Shown here piece by piece: positions 56,046 through 64,000 of a DNA stretch of 64,000 bases. Source of the DNA: Idiomarinaceae bacterium (GTDB taxonomy: Bacteria > Pseudomonadota > Gammaproteobacteria > Enterobacterales > Alteromonadaceae); assembly GCA_002685255.1 (NCBI GenBank), contig NYWU01000041.1, forward strand, positions 1 through 64,000. Reading direction: 5' to 3'. Made by a program: the position numbers and the translations under genes. The notes beneath the pieces are model-generated. The model was not told the origin of the DNA, made no database searches, and saw only the letters and a program-made list of their open reading frames with translations. Position 1 is the first letter of the stretch; each line of letters opens with the position of its first letter.

Positions 56046-57260
56046 ATGAGAAGAGCTGTGATTACCGGACTCGGTATTGTATCGAGTATCGGAACGAATC
56101 AGAAAGAAGTCCTTGAATCGCTACGCACCGGTAAGTCGGGCATTGAGCGTTCAGAATCCTTTGCCGAAATGGGGCTGCGTTGCCAAGTTTGGGGTCCTGT
56201 GCGTTTAGACGTTAAAGACCACATCGATCGTAAAGCTTTACGTTTCATGGGTGACTCGGCAGCTTACGCCTACATCGCGATGCATCAAGCTATCGAAGAC
56301 GCGGGTTTGAGCGAAGAAGAAGTGTCTAATCCACGTACAGGTCTTGTCGTGGGCTCGGGTGGCGCATCGGGTGAGCATCAAGTTGCTGCTGCAGATACGC
56401 TCCGCGAACGCGGTGTTAAACGCGTAGGACCTTACATGGTGCCGCGCTGCATGGCATCGACCACCTCGGCCTGTTTGGCGACACCTTTTAAAATCAAAGG
56501 CACGAACTACTCAATCAGTTCAGCCTGCGCGACTTCTGCGCACTGTATAGGTCATGCACTTGAGCTTATCCAGTTTGGTAAGCAAGACCGCGTATTTGCA
56601 GGTGGTGGTGAGGAACTGCACTGGACGCTCGGTATGGAATTTGACGCTATGGGCGCGCTGAGCACCAAGTATAATGACTCACCAGAAAAAGCATCACGTA
56701 CTTACGATCGCGACCGTGATGGTTTTGTTCCCGCCGGTGGCGGCGGTATTTTGGTGATTGAGGAGCTTGAAGCGGCTAAAGCACGTGGTGCAAAAATCTA
56801 TGCTGAAATCGTCGGTTATGGCGCGACTTCTGACGGCTACGATATGGTGGCTCCGTCGGGCGAAGGCGCCATTCGCTGCATGAAGATGGCGATGGAAACC
56901 GTCGATACACCGATCGATTACTTGAACACGCACGGTACTAGCACGCCAGTGGGTGATGTTAAGGAATTGGAAGCGATTCGTGAGGTGTTCCCTGAGAAGA
57001 CGCCATTTATTAGTGCAACCAAAGCAATGACTGGTCACGCCCTTGGCGCAGCCGGTGTGCACGAGGCGATCTATTCATTATTAATGATGAAAAATGGTTT
57101 TGTTACGCCAAGTATCAACATTGATAACCTTGATGAAGCTGCTGAAGGCATGAACATCGTGCGCGAACCGACTGAGGCGAAGCTGCGCACTGTTATGTCA
57201 AATAGCTTTGGCTTTGGTGGTACCAATGCATCATTGGTACTGCGCGAATACCAAGACTAA
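56046..57260 (+). CDS. fabB: 3-oxoacyl-ACP synthase I
   Basis: The 404-residue KAS I condensing enzyme extends fatty-acid chains and is needed for unsaturated fatty acid synthesis with FabA. The catalytic triad is Cys161 in SSACATSAH, His near 296 in NTHGTSTP and His near 331 in TGHALGAAG. It starts the cluster fabB-pdxB-asd-fimV-truA-accD-folC. No FabR or FadR operator is recognisable in the upstream gap. Confidence 0.95.
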   Translation: MRRAVITGLGIVSSIGTNQKEVLESLRTGKSGIERSESFAEMGLRCQVWGPVRLDVKDHIDRKALRFMGDSAAYAYIAMHQAIEDAGLSEEEVSNPRTGLVVGSGGASGEHQVAAADTLRERGVKRVGPYMVPRCMASTTSACLATPFKIKGTNYSISSACATSAHCIGHALELIQFGKQDRVFAGGGEELHWTLGMEFDAMGALSTKYNDSPEKASRTYDRDRDGFVPAGGGGILVIEELEAAKARGAKIYAEIVGYGATSDGYDMVAPSGEGAIRCMKMAMETVDTPIDYLNTHGTSTPVGDVKELEAIREVFPEKTPFISATKAMTGHALGAAGVHEAIYSLLMMKNGFVTPSINIDNLDEAAEGMNIVREPTEAKLRTVMSNSFGFGGTNASLVLREYQD

Positions 57261-57266
57261 TCGATT

Positions 57267-58430
57267 TTGAATCGGTCCCAGCGTATCCATATCGTTGCCG
57301 ATCACAATATTCCTGCGTTGCCTGAACTATTGGGCAACGTAGGACATCTCTCTTGTTATACAGATAGAATCCCACCGCCTGAATTACTGAAAACTGCGGA
57401 TGCACTCTTGGTTAGGTCGATTACTCAGGTCGATGAAACCATACTGCAGCATGCCCCACAGCTGAAGTTTGTAGCCACCGCAACCATTGGTAAAGAGCAC
57501 TTGGATACGCAAGCGCTTGCGGCGCGTAATATTCACTGGACTAATGCACCAGGCTGCAATGCTGACTCTGTTGGTGAGTATGTACTGGCCGCTGTATTAC
57601 AGGTATTGCGTCAACAACAGCGGTTGCACGAAGTGCTTGATTTAGACGTGGCAATTGTTGGCGCTGGTCATACAGGCAGTGCCGCGGGTCAGCGCTTAGC
57701 TGCCTTGGGCATGAATGTGCATTACTACGATCCGCCCCTAGTGGCACAGGGCGACAGTCGAGCGCATGCGCACTGGCAGCGTGTACTGACGTCTGACATT
57801 ATTAGTTTAAATGTTCCGTTGACACGCGATGGCTCGTACCCGACACATCATTTGATTGATATTGAGGCGCTTCAATCGTTGCACCCTGGGCAGTTACTGA
57901 TTAATGCGTGCCGTGGTGCTGTGGTGGACAATCAGGCTGTCATTGATCGTTGTGAGCAAGGCGAATGCCCGACGTTGGTGTTTGATGTGTTTGAGGGTGA
58001 GCCTTCGGTTAACGCGGCTATCTTACCCCACCTGGCTATTGCTACGCCTCATATTGCTGGGCACAGCTTAGAGGGTAAAGTCGGTGGAGCCTATCAAGTC
58101 ACAGCGGCATTGTGTCGGTACTTTGATATCGCTTTTTCAATGCAATTGAGTGATGTGTTACCGCCACTTGATTGGCGCACCTTGGGGGCTGTTAGTATTC
58201 AACGCTTACCCGATTTAGCGGATTTGATTTTGTCACTGTATTCGATTGACGAAGACGACCGTATCATGCGTACTGATGGCTTAACGGCGTCAGGTTTTGA
58301 TCATCTGCGAAAGAACTACCGTAAAGATAATCCTCGTCGACAACTCAACAATCAGCCTATTGCGTGTCATAATGCCGCACAGGTTATACGATTTAGACAG
58401 CTTGGCTTTAATGCATACCAAGTTTGTTAA
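57267..58430 (+). CDS. pdxB: Erythronate-4-phosphate dehydrogenase
   Basis: The 387-residue D-2-hydroxyacid dehydrogenase acts in pyridoxal phosphate synthesis. Domains are a substrate domain, a central NAD-binding domain with GAGHTG near 131-136, and a C-terminal dimerisation domain of the PdxB type. Active-site residues are Arg in NACRGAVVD, Glu in VFEGEP and His in TPHIAGHS. No ATG is present near the expected N-terminus, so TTG 57267, seven bases after fabB, is the likely start; translation is probably coupled to fabB. Confidence 0.88.
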   Translation: MNRSQRIHIVADHNIPALPELLGNVGHLSCYTDRIPPPELLKTADALLVRSITQVDETILQHAPQLKFVATATIGKEHLDTQALAARNIHWTNAPGCNADSVGEYVLAAVLQVLRQQQRLHEVLDLDVAIVGAGHTGSAAGQRLAALGMNVHYYDPPLVAQGDSRAHAHWQRVLTSDIISLNVPLTRDGSYPTHHLIDIEALQSLHPGQLLINACRGAVVDNQAVIDRCEQGECPTLVFDVFEGEPSVNAAILPHLAIATPHIAGHSLEGKVGGAYQVTAALCRYFDIAFSMQLSDVLPPLDWRTLGAVSIQRLPDLADLILSLYSIDEDDRIMRTDGLTASGFDHLRKNYRKDNPRRQLNNQPIACHNAAQVIRFRQLGFNAYQVC

Positions 58431-58445
58431 GCTTTAGGAGTTAAT

Positions 58446-59462
58446 ATGGCAGAAGGTTTTCGCGTCGCAGTGCTAGGTGCGACAGGGCTCGTTGGTCAAC
58501 AAATGATTGAAATTTTACAGCAACGTGACTTTCCCGTCGCGCAGCTGTATCCATTGGCAAGTTCTCGTTCAGTCGGCGCAACGGTCAGCTTTAAGGGTGA
58601 AGAAATTGAAGTCATCGATGCCGAGACCTTTGATTGGAGTGAGGCAGACATTGGTTTCTTTTCAGCAGGCGGCGCCATTTCAAAAATATTCGCGCCCAAA
58701 GCGGCAGAAGCGGGCTGTGTGGTAATAGACAATACGTCTGAGTTCCGCTACGAACCCGATATTCCATTAGTGGTGCCAGAAGTTAATGGCTGGGCATTGG
58801 CTGACTTCAGAAATCGCAATATTATTGCCAACCCGAACTGCTCCACCATCCAGATGATGGTGGCCCTAAAACCTTTACACGAAGCGGTCGGTATTGAGCG
58901 CATCAATGTGGCGACCTATCAATCGGTTTCAGGTGCGGGTAAAGAGGCGATGGAAGAATTAGCCAAACAAACCGCTGAACTGTTAAATGCAAAAGAACCG
59001 ACTATTAGTCAGTTTAGTCGTCAGATCGCATTTAATTGCATCCCGCAGATTGACGTGTTCCAAGATAATGATTACACCAAAGAAGAAATGAAAATGGTGT
59101 GGGAAACGCAAAAAATTCTTAATGATCAAAGTATCCGTGTCAATCCGACAGCGGTTCGCGTGCCTGTTTTCTTCGGCCATGCTGAAGCAATTCATATTGA
59201 GACGCGACAGCCGATCACTGCTGAATATGCAAAGGAATTACTGCGAGATGCGCCGGGCGTTACCTTGTGCGAAGATCGTCAAGAATTTCCGACTCAAGTC
59301 AGTGACGCAGCCGGTAAAGATGACGTATTTGTTGGTCGTATTCGCGAAGACATTAGCCATCCCCAAGGACTCAACTTATGGGTGGTTTCAGACAATATTC
59401 GTAAGGGTGCAGCGACTAACTCGATTCAGATTGCTGAACTACTAATCAAAGAGTACTGGTAA
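58446..59462 (+). CDS. asd: Aspartate-semialdehyde dehydrogenase
   Basis: The 338-residue NADPH enzyme reduces aspartyl phosphate for lysine, threonine and methionine synthesis and for diaminopimelate in the wall. GATGLVGQ near 11-18 binds NADP; catalytic Cys132 sits in NPNCSTI and the base His near 245 in FFGHAEAIH. Retention of both catalytic residues separates it from the inactive USG-1 paralogue that occupies this locus in E. coli. AGGAG precedes the ATG. Confidence 0.93.
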   Translation: MAEGFRVAVLGATGLVGQQMIEILQQRDFPVAQLYPLASSRSVGATVSFKGEEIEVIDAETFDWSEADIGFFSAGGAISKIFAPKAAEAGCVVIDNTSEFRYEPDIPLVVPEVNGWALADFRNRNIIANPNCSTIQMMVALKPLHEAVGIERINVATYQSVSGAGKEAMEELAKQTAELLNAKEPTISQFSRQIAFNCIPQIDVFQDNDYTKEEMKMVWETQKILNDQSIRVNPTAVRVPVFFGHAEAIHIETRQPITAEYAKELLRDAPGVTLCEDRQEFPTQVSDAAGKDDVFVGRIREDISHPQGLNLWVVSDNIRKGAATNSIQIAELLIKEYW

Positions 59463-59550
59463 GTACTAGTAATAGTCCTGTGGATTAGCGTAAAGTTTTA
59501 ACGTTAATCGCCGTTAAATAGACTAGTGAACCGTGGGCAAGAGAACGAAC

Positions 59551-61905
59551 ATGAGTGATTCCCAAACAAATGATAATAAAGGGATTATGCAATTGATTAG
59601 GCATTTAAAACGAGGCTTCTTTGTGTCGAGTACACTGGTTGCCTTGTCATTTGTTCCGTTGTCTGCCCACGCATTAGTGCAAGATGGCACTATTATTAAG
59701 GGACCCAAAGGTGTCGAGTCCACAGATGTGCGCATGGGGCAAGAACGTTATGGGCCCATTCAGTCCAGTGACACATTGTGGTCAATAGCCTCTGAATACC
59801 GTCCTCATTCGAGTGTGACGGTTTATCAAACCATGGCAGCGATCGTGCAAGCGAATCCACGCGCGTTTGTCGACGGCAACATGAACCGTATGCTTGATGG
59901 CTTCTACTTGCGCATACCCAGCTTGCAAGAAATTAAAATGGTCAATCCTGAGGCGGCTCGCCGACAGGTCATGGCCGACGAATCATTGCAAGACAAACAG
60001 CAGCGCTTATCAGAGATTGAACAACAAGCACAACAGACAAGGGTTGAGCAACAACAGCTTTTAGAACAAGCGCGAGAGAAAGCTGAACAAGCGATTCAAC
60101 AAGTCGAATCGCGTCAACAGAGTAATTTTGCCGACCTGCAGGCGCGGGTTGATGATTCGATGAAAGCTGTCGAGCAAGTGTATGCTGAAAATGAGTCTAT
60201 CCAGCAACGCCTGGATGAACTTGCCGAACGTATTTCTACCTTATCTGAACAACTGAAACAGACGGACGGCTTAGAAGCCCAATTTGATCAGTTACTCGAG
60301 CAGCAACAAGCGTTGTTGAGTCAACAACAACAGCAACAGAGTTCGGGTATGCTGGAGTGGCTTCAGAGTCCTCTCAATATTGCCTTGCTCTCTATTGTTC
60401 CAGCGTTATTAATCTTTGCACTAATTTATCTGTTCTTATTCCGTCGTAAGAAGAACGATACTGATGCATCAGATGCCGAAGAAAAGCAACAAGAACTCAC
60501 TGAAGAACAGGCCGCCGAGCAACTTGATCGTGAGCTCATGGGGGGCTCGGCCACGAGCGTCGAGGATAACGACGGACTGTTCGACCTTGATGACAGTAAT
60601 GAGCTTGAGGACGATGATGAAGAGGGCGATGACCTCAGTGATTTGGAAGCTGAGTTATCGAACCAAAACACCGACCAAGAAGACGACTTTAGTATTCAGC
60701 TCGACACCGATGATGAAGACACCTCGGCATCGGAAGCAACCGATGAGAACGACGTTGATGAGTTGGACCAACAGGTTTTACCGGACGAAGACCCCGAACA
60801 ACATGCTGAACCGACGCCTGAGCCGGAGTCTGAACCAGAACACACCCCAGAAAGCGAGTCCGAAGAAGAGAGTTCAGAGTTGTCGCAAGATGAACTCGAT
60901 AAGTTATTTGGTGAGGCGGATAGTGATGAAGCGCCTGCACTTGACCTTGACTTAGAAGATGAAGCTGATGAACAGCCAGAGTCGGAACCAGAACCTGAGC
61001 AACCGACAGAAGTCGAGTCACCGAACGAGCCCGAAGCAACGCAAGACTCGGAACAAACTTCTACGCCGAGCGAGAAAGCTGAGGCGGACGCTGATAGCGA
61101 GCAGGATTCATCAGAAGTGGAGCCGGATGAGCAGGGCACGGCCGACGATGAAGCGGATGAGTTGGTGAGTGATGATATCTTTGATGAACAGGCAGCTGCT
61201 GCAGCCTCAGAAGTCGAAGAAGATGACGCGTCTGATCAAGATTCTGATGAAGAAACGGAGTTCGATGACGGCGAGCATGATAACCCGCTTGATGATGCCT
61301 TGGCACAATTGGGTATAGAACCCGATGAACAAGACGACGAGGAGGATATTGACGATGTGTCGGAAGAGGACATGGATCGCCTGCTGTCTGAATCGGAAGA
61401 GTTGGAAGAATCGCTCGGTGAGTTGACCGAGGATGATGACTCAGATGCCGATGAGATAGACGAAGAGGAACTCGAACGCTCGGAACAAGCAGCGGACGAA
61501 GCGCTTGATTCGTTGTTTGGCGATAGCGATCTAGTAAATTCGGACTCGGATTCTGCGTCTGATGCAGCGGCTGAATCCGAACCTGATTCCGAACAGGCCT
61601 CTTCAGATAGCGAATATGTTGATATCGATGACTTGATGGAAGAGGCGGATGGCGAGGAAGAAACCGATAATTACACGTCGGAAAATGTCGGTCGTGTATT
61701 AGCTGACGAAGATAGCGCGGAAGTGTCTCATAATGAGATCGACGAGGCAGATGAAGAGCGTTTGGGGCAGCTCGATTTAGCGCGCGCTTATATTGATATG
61801 GATGAGAAAGAGGACGCTGAACAAATACTTGCGGGTTTATCAGAGGGCGATGATGACGTTGCCGATGAAGCACGTACGTTATTGAAGCGTCTGCAATCGG
61901 AATAA
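59551..61905 (+). CDS. fimV: FimV-like polar hub protein
   Basis: The 784-residue protein has a signal/anchor (about 20-40), a periplasmic FimV LysM-like domain (about 55-125), a Gln/Glu-rich coiled coil (130-262), one membrane segment (about 274-296) and a long acidic cytoplasmic tail (300-735) ending in a TPR-like FimV C-terminal domain (LGQLDLARAYIDM). FimV binds peptidoglycan and organises type IV pili, twitching and cell-pole proteins. The acidic tail is low-complexity and unusually long. ATG 59551 is chosen; a GTG six codons earlier is less likely. Terminal location in the asd-truA block is conserved in Alteromonadales. Confidence 0.9.
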   Translation: MSDSQTNDNKGIMQLIRHLKRGFFVSSTLVALSFVPLSAHALVQDGTIIKGPKGVESTDVRMGQERYGPIQSSDTLWSIASEYRPHSSVTVYQTMAAIVQANPRAFVDGNMNRMLDGFYLRIPSLQEIKMVNPEAARRQVMADESLQDKQQRLSEIEQQAQQTRVEQQQLLEQAREKAEQAIQQVESRQQSNFADLQARVDDSMKAVEQVYAENESIQQRLDELAERISTLSEQLKQTDGLEAQFDQLLEQQQALLSQQQQQQSSGMLEWLQSPLNIALLSIVPALLIFALIYLFLFRRKKNDTDASDAEEKQQELTEEQAAEQLDRELMGGSATSVEDNDGLFDLDDSNELEDDDEEGDDLSDLEAELSNQNTDQEDDFSIQLDTDDEDTSASEATDENDVDELDQQVLPDEDPEQHAEPTPEPESEPEHTPESESEEESSELSQDELDKLFGEADSDEAPALDLDLEDEADEQPESEPEPEQPTEVESPNEPEATQDSEQTSTPSEKAEADADSEQDSSEVEPDEQGTADDEADELVSDDIFDEQAAAAASEVEEDDASDQDSDEETEFDDGEHDNPLDDALAQLGIEPDEQDDEEDIDDVSEEDMDRLLSESEELEESLGELTEDDDSDADEIDEEELERSEQAADEALDSLFGDSDLVNSDSDSASDAAAESEPDSEQASSDSEYVDIDDLMEEADGEEETDNYTSENVGRVLADEDSAEVSHNEIDEADEERLGQLDLARAYIDMDEKEDAEQILAGLSEGDDDVADEARTLLKRLQSE

Positions 61906-61926
61906 TTAGGTTCGTAAGGGAGTTGT

Positions 61927-62712
61927 ATGCGAATTGCACTGGGACTGGAGTACGACGGGCGCGCGTATTATGGATGGCAACGTCAGCGAGAAGTCGATTC
62001 AGTTCAGCAGCGTCTTGAGGCGGCGCTCAGTAAAGTGGCCGATGAACCCGTGGAAACCGTTTGCGCAGGACGCACTGATGCAGGGGTTCATGCGACTAAC
62101 CAGGTCGTGCATTTTGATGTGTCGACGTCGCGCCGGGCGGCTGCTTGGACGCTTGGCGTCAATAGTCACCTGCCGCCTGATATTGCTGTGCGATGGGCAC
62201 AGCCCGTCGACGACAGTTTTAGCGCACGATTCAGTGCGACGGCGCGTCGTTATCGTTATATCATCGCCAACAATTCGTTACGACCTGGTATCCATAGTCA
62301 TGGCGTGAGTCACTATCATCACCCGTTGGACGTGGTCGCGATGCAAGCTGCGACGCCAGCATTATTGGGTGAGCATGACTTTAGTGCTTTTCGTGCCGCG
62401 CAGTGTCAGTCACATTCGGCTCATCGCGAAGTGACTCACCTCAATGTCCATCGCCGTGGTGATTTCATTATCGTCGATATTAAAGCCAATGCCTTCTTGC
62501 ATCATATGGTGCGTAATATCGTGGGTAGCCTCATTGTTATAGGTCGTCATCAACAAGATCCCACTTGGCTCGGTGAACTACTAGCTGGAAAAGACCGCAC
62601 CCAAGCAGCGGCGACTGCCAAGCCAGGCGGTTTGTACTTGGTCGAAGTGGATTACCCAGACGAATGGCAGCTACCCAACGCTGAACCCGGTCCGCTTTGG
62701 TTTACAGAGTGA
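61927..62712 (+). CDS. truA: tRNA pseudouridine synthase A
   Basis: The 261-residue enzyme makes pseudouridine at positions 38-40 of the anticodon arm. The catalytic Asp51 lies in [15 protein letters not shown] precedes the ATG and the gene begins 21 bp after fimV. Confidence 0.95.
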   Translation: MRIALGLEYDGRAYYGWQRQREVDSVQQRLEAALSKVADEPVETVCAGRTDAGVHATNQVVHFDVSTSRRAAAWTLGVNSHLPPDIAVRWAQPVDDSFSARFSATARRYRYIIANNSLRPGIHSHGVSHYHHPLDVVAMQAATPALLGEHDFSAFRAAQCQSHSAHREVTHLNVHRRGDFIIVDIKANAFLHHMVRNIVGSLIVIGRHQQDPTWLGELLAGKDRTQAAATAKPGGLYLVEVDYPDEWQLPNAEPGPLWFTE

Positions 62713-62743
62713 TAAAAAACAGCGACTGTTACGACCTCTTTGC

Positions 62744-62771
62744 TTGACCCATTTGTGCTACCATGTAATCT
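62744..62771 (+). promoter_or_regulatory. Possible promoter of accD-folC
   Basis: TTGACC (62744-62749) and TAATCT (62766-62771) are spaced by 16 bases, about 40 bp ahead of accD. The -10 match is partial. Confidence 0.4.
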
Positions 62772-62810
62772 ATTCAAAATTTTTTATTAAAGCTGATTAA
62801 GCGGACCATT

Positions 62811-63692
62811 ATGAGCTGGATTGAACGTATTCTTGCTAAACCTAAAGTCAACAAACGTCGCAACGTTCCCGAAGGTGTGTGGAGCAAGTGTGCTGCGTGC
62901 GATGCTATTTTGTATCGTAACGACTTAGACCGTAGTTTAAATGTGTGCCCTAAGTGTGGTCATCACATGCGCTTGACGGGCCGCGAACGGTTACGCATCT
63001 TTTTAGATGAGGCAGGCGTCTCAGAAATAGCGGCGGATCTTGAACCTAAAGATATCCTAAAGTTTAAAGACTCGAAAAAGTACAAAGACCGCATTGCAGC
63101 TGCACAGAAAAGTAGTGGCGAAAAAGATGCATTAATTGCACAACGCGGAACGGTATTAGGCGTTCCCGTGGTCGCTGTAGCGTTTGACTTTAACTTTATG
63201 GGTGGCTCGATGGCCTCCGTAGTAGGCGCTAAGTTTGTGCAAGCCGCTGAGCTCTGCTTAGAACATAACCTACCGTTGGTGTGCTTCTCGGCTTCCGGTG
63301 GAGCGCGCATGCAAGAGGCGCTAATGTCACTGATGCAAATGGCAAAAACCTCTGCTGCGTTGGCTAAAATGAGTGAGGCAGGTCTGCCGTATATTTCTAT
63401 TCTGACAGACCCAACCATGGGGGGGGTGAGTGCTAGTTTGGCAATGCTCGGAGATATCCATATTGCTGAGCCCAAAGCATTGATTGGTTTCGCTGGTCCT
63501 CGCGTTATCGAACAGACGGTACGCCAAACCTTACCTGAGGGTTTTCAGCGTGCTGAATTCCTATTAGAGCATGGTGCCATTGATATGATTGTTGATCGTC
63601 GAGAGATGCGGTCAACGGTGGCACGTCTGTTAGCTAAGTTCCAAAACCTAGAAAGCCCGGCACAAAGCGAAATGGAAGCAGCTGATTTGTGA
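62811..63692 (+). CDS. accD: Acetyl-CoA carboxylase carboxyltransferase subunit beta
   Basis: The 293-residue beta subunit carries the N-terminal zinc ribbon C27-A-A-C30 and C46-P-K-C49, then a crotonase-fold carboxyltransferase domain with the [12 protein letters not shown] and [11 protein letters not shown] segments. With AccA it moves the carboxyl group from biotin to acetyl-CoA. Its stop codon overlaps the start of folC. Confidence 0.96.
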   Translation: MSWIERILAKPKVNKRRNVPEGVWSKCAACDAILYRNDLDRSLNVCPKCGHHMRLTGRERLRIFLDEAGVSEIAADLEPKDILKFKDSKKYKDRIAAAQKSSGEKDALIAQRGTVLGVPVVAVAFDFNFMGGSMASVVGAKFVQAAELCLEHNLPLVCFSASGGARMQEALMSLMQMAKTSAALAKMSEAGLPYISILTDPTMGGVSASLAMLGDIHIAEPKALIGFAGPRVIEQTVRQTLPEGFQRAEFLLEHGAIDMIVDRREMRSTVARLLAKFQNLESPAQSEMEAADL

Positions 63693-64000
63693 TGAGCGAG
63701 CACATGATAGCCCCGACAGCGAATAGTTCGCTGTCGGACTGGCTGACCTACCTTGAAAAAATACATCCAACAGAAATTGACCTTGGCCTAGAGCGCTCTC
63801 ATCAAGTGCGCGATCGTGCCGAACTTAAACAGCCGGCTCGGTTTACCATGACTGTCGCGGGTACTAACGGCAAAGGCAGTACCGTAGCCATGCTATCCTC
63901 AGTGCTGCAACAGGCCGGCTATAAAGTGGGTGTTTACACGTCACCTCATTTGGTGGACTACCGAGAGCGCGTACAAATCAATAACGCCATGTTACCCGAA
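63692..64000 (+). CDS. folC: Folylpolyglutamate/dihydrofolate synthase (5' part)
   Basis: The gene runs off the window; 103 codons are visible. The protein starts MSEHMIAP, with SLSDWLTYLEKIHPTEIDLGL and the ATP P-loop GTNGKGST (57-64), then VGVYTSPHLVDYRERV as in FolC. It adds glutamates to folates and makes dihydrofolate. Its ATG overlaps the accD stop (ATGA), an arrangement found across gammaproteobacteria. Confidence 0.93.
   Translation, partial: MSEHMIAPTANSSLSDWLTYLEKIHPTEIDLGLERSHQVRDRAELKQPARFTMTVAGTNGKGSTVAMLSSVLQQAGYKVGVYTSPHLVDYRERVQINNAMLPE

Noticed and set aside
61061..61939. A 292-residue minus-strand frame opposite fimV
   Set aside because: It is the complement of the acidic low-complexity region, giving a Pro/His/Arg-rich chain without start signals. 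fimV explains the sequence.

Overview
The window looks like chromosomal DNA of a marine gammaproteobacterium of the order Alteromonadales, most likely Idiomarina or a relative. This is judged from gene order and protein character, not from a database search. Supporting points are the Shewanella/Idiomarina-type block yfcL-mnmC-fabB-pdxB-asd-fimV-truA-accD-folC, a complete sodium-pumping NQR operon with its maturation genes, a Pla-1/VolA-type surface lipase, a DUF5666 lipoprotein, and a large complement of secreted peptidases. No prophage, transposase, CRISPR array or plasmid function is visible, so this is core genome with a few accessory patches.

Layout. 1-3 kb: tRNA-Ser(GGA), then two tandem arrays of GTAG-headed REP palindromes on either side of an ABC ATPase gene with no permease nearby, then a DUF5666 lipoprotein and another REP pair. 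3-7.4 kb: propionyl-CoA synthetase, a Ca2+/Na+ antiporter, and an iron-storage cluster (bfd and two bacterioferritin subunits with complementary active sites). 7.4-12.2 kb (minus strand): zntB and the fbpABC ferric-iron importer, with a Fur-box-like site upstream. 12.3-18.3 kb: a CPA1 antiporter, pqiABC, an unknown lipoprotein and a BolA protein. 18.4-29 kb: fabV, nqrABCDEF-apbE-nqrM, and a three-part cysteine desulfurase/degenerate metallo-beta-lactamase/rhodanese fusion. 29-38.9 kb: a BNR-type exported protein, yciK, the Pla-1/VolA-type lipase, sohB, a dicarboxylate/amino-acid:cation symporter, miaE, a Yip1-domain protein, lpxH and ppiB. 39-43.8 kb: cysS, an M17 peptidase and an OlsF-like double acyltransferase. 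43.9-53.1 kb: an M28 peptidase divergent from a histidine-rich ZnuD-like TonB receptor, with a strong Zur-box palindrome between them, then a DPP-IV-like peptidase, a thioesterase and a large zinc metalloprotease. 53.1-64 kb: fldB, yfcL, mnmC, fabB, pdxB, asd, fimV, truA, accD and the start of folC.

How the genes work together. Energy metabolism rests on Na+-NQR, whose flavin loader (ApbE) and iron-site maturation factor (NqrM) are in the same operon. Sodium-coupled carriers (CaCA antiporter, CPA1 antiporter, DAACS symporter) also occur. Iron is imported by FbpABC and stored or released by Bfr/Bfd; zinc is probably taken up by the TonB receptor under Zur, with ZntB as a further zinc route. 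Extracellular and periplasmic peptidases (M28, S9, DUF4953/5117-type, M17) and the lipase fit an organism that feeds on protein and lipid. The points most worth a second look are the GTAG/REP arrays and their overlap with gene ends, the desulfurase-MBL-rhodanese fusion beside the NQR maturation genes, the split bacterioferritin pair, and the Zur-controlled intergenic region.
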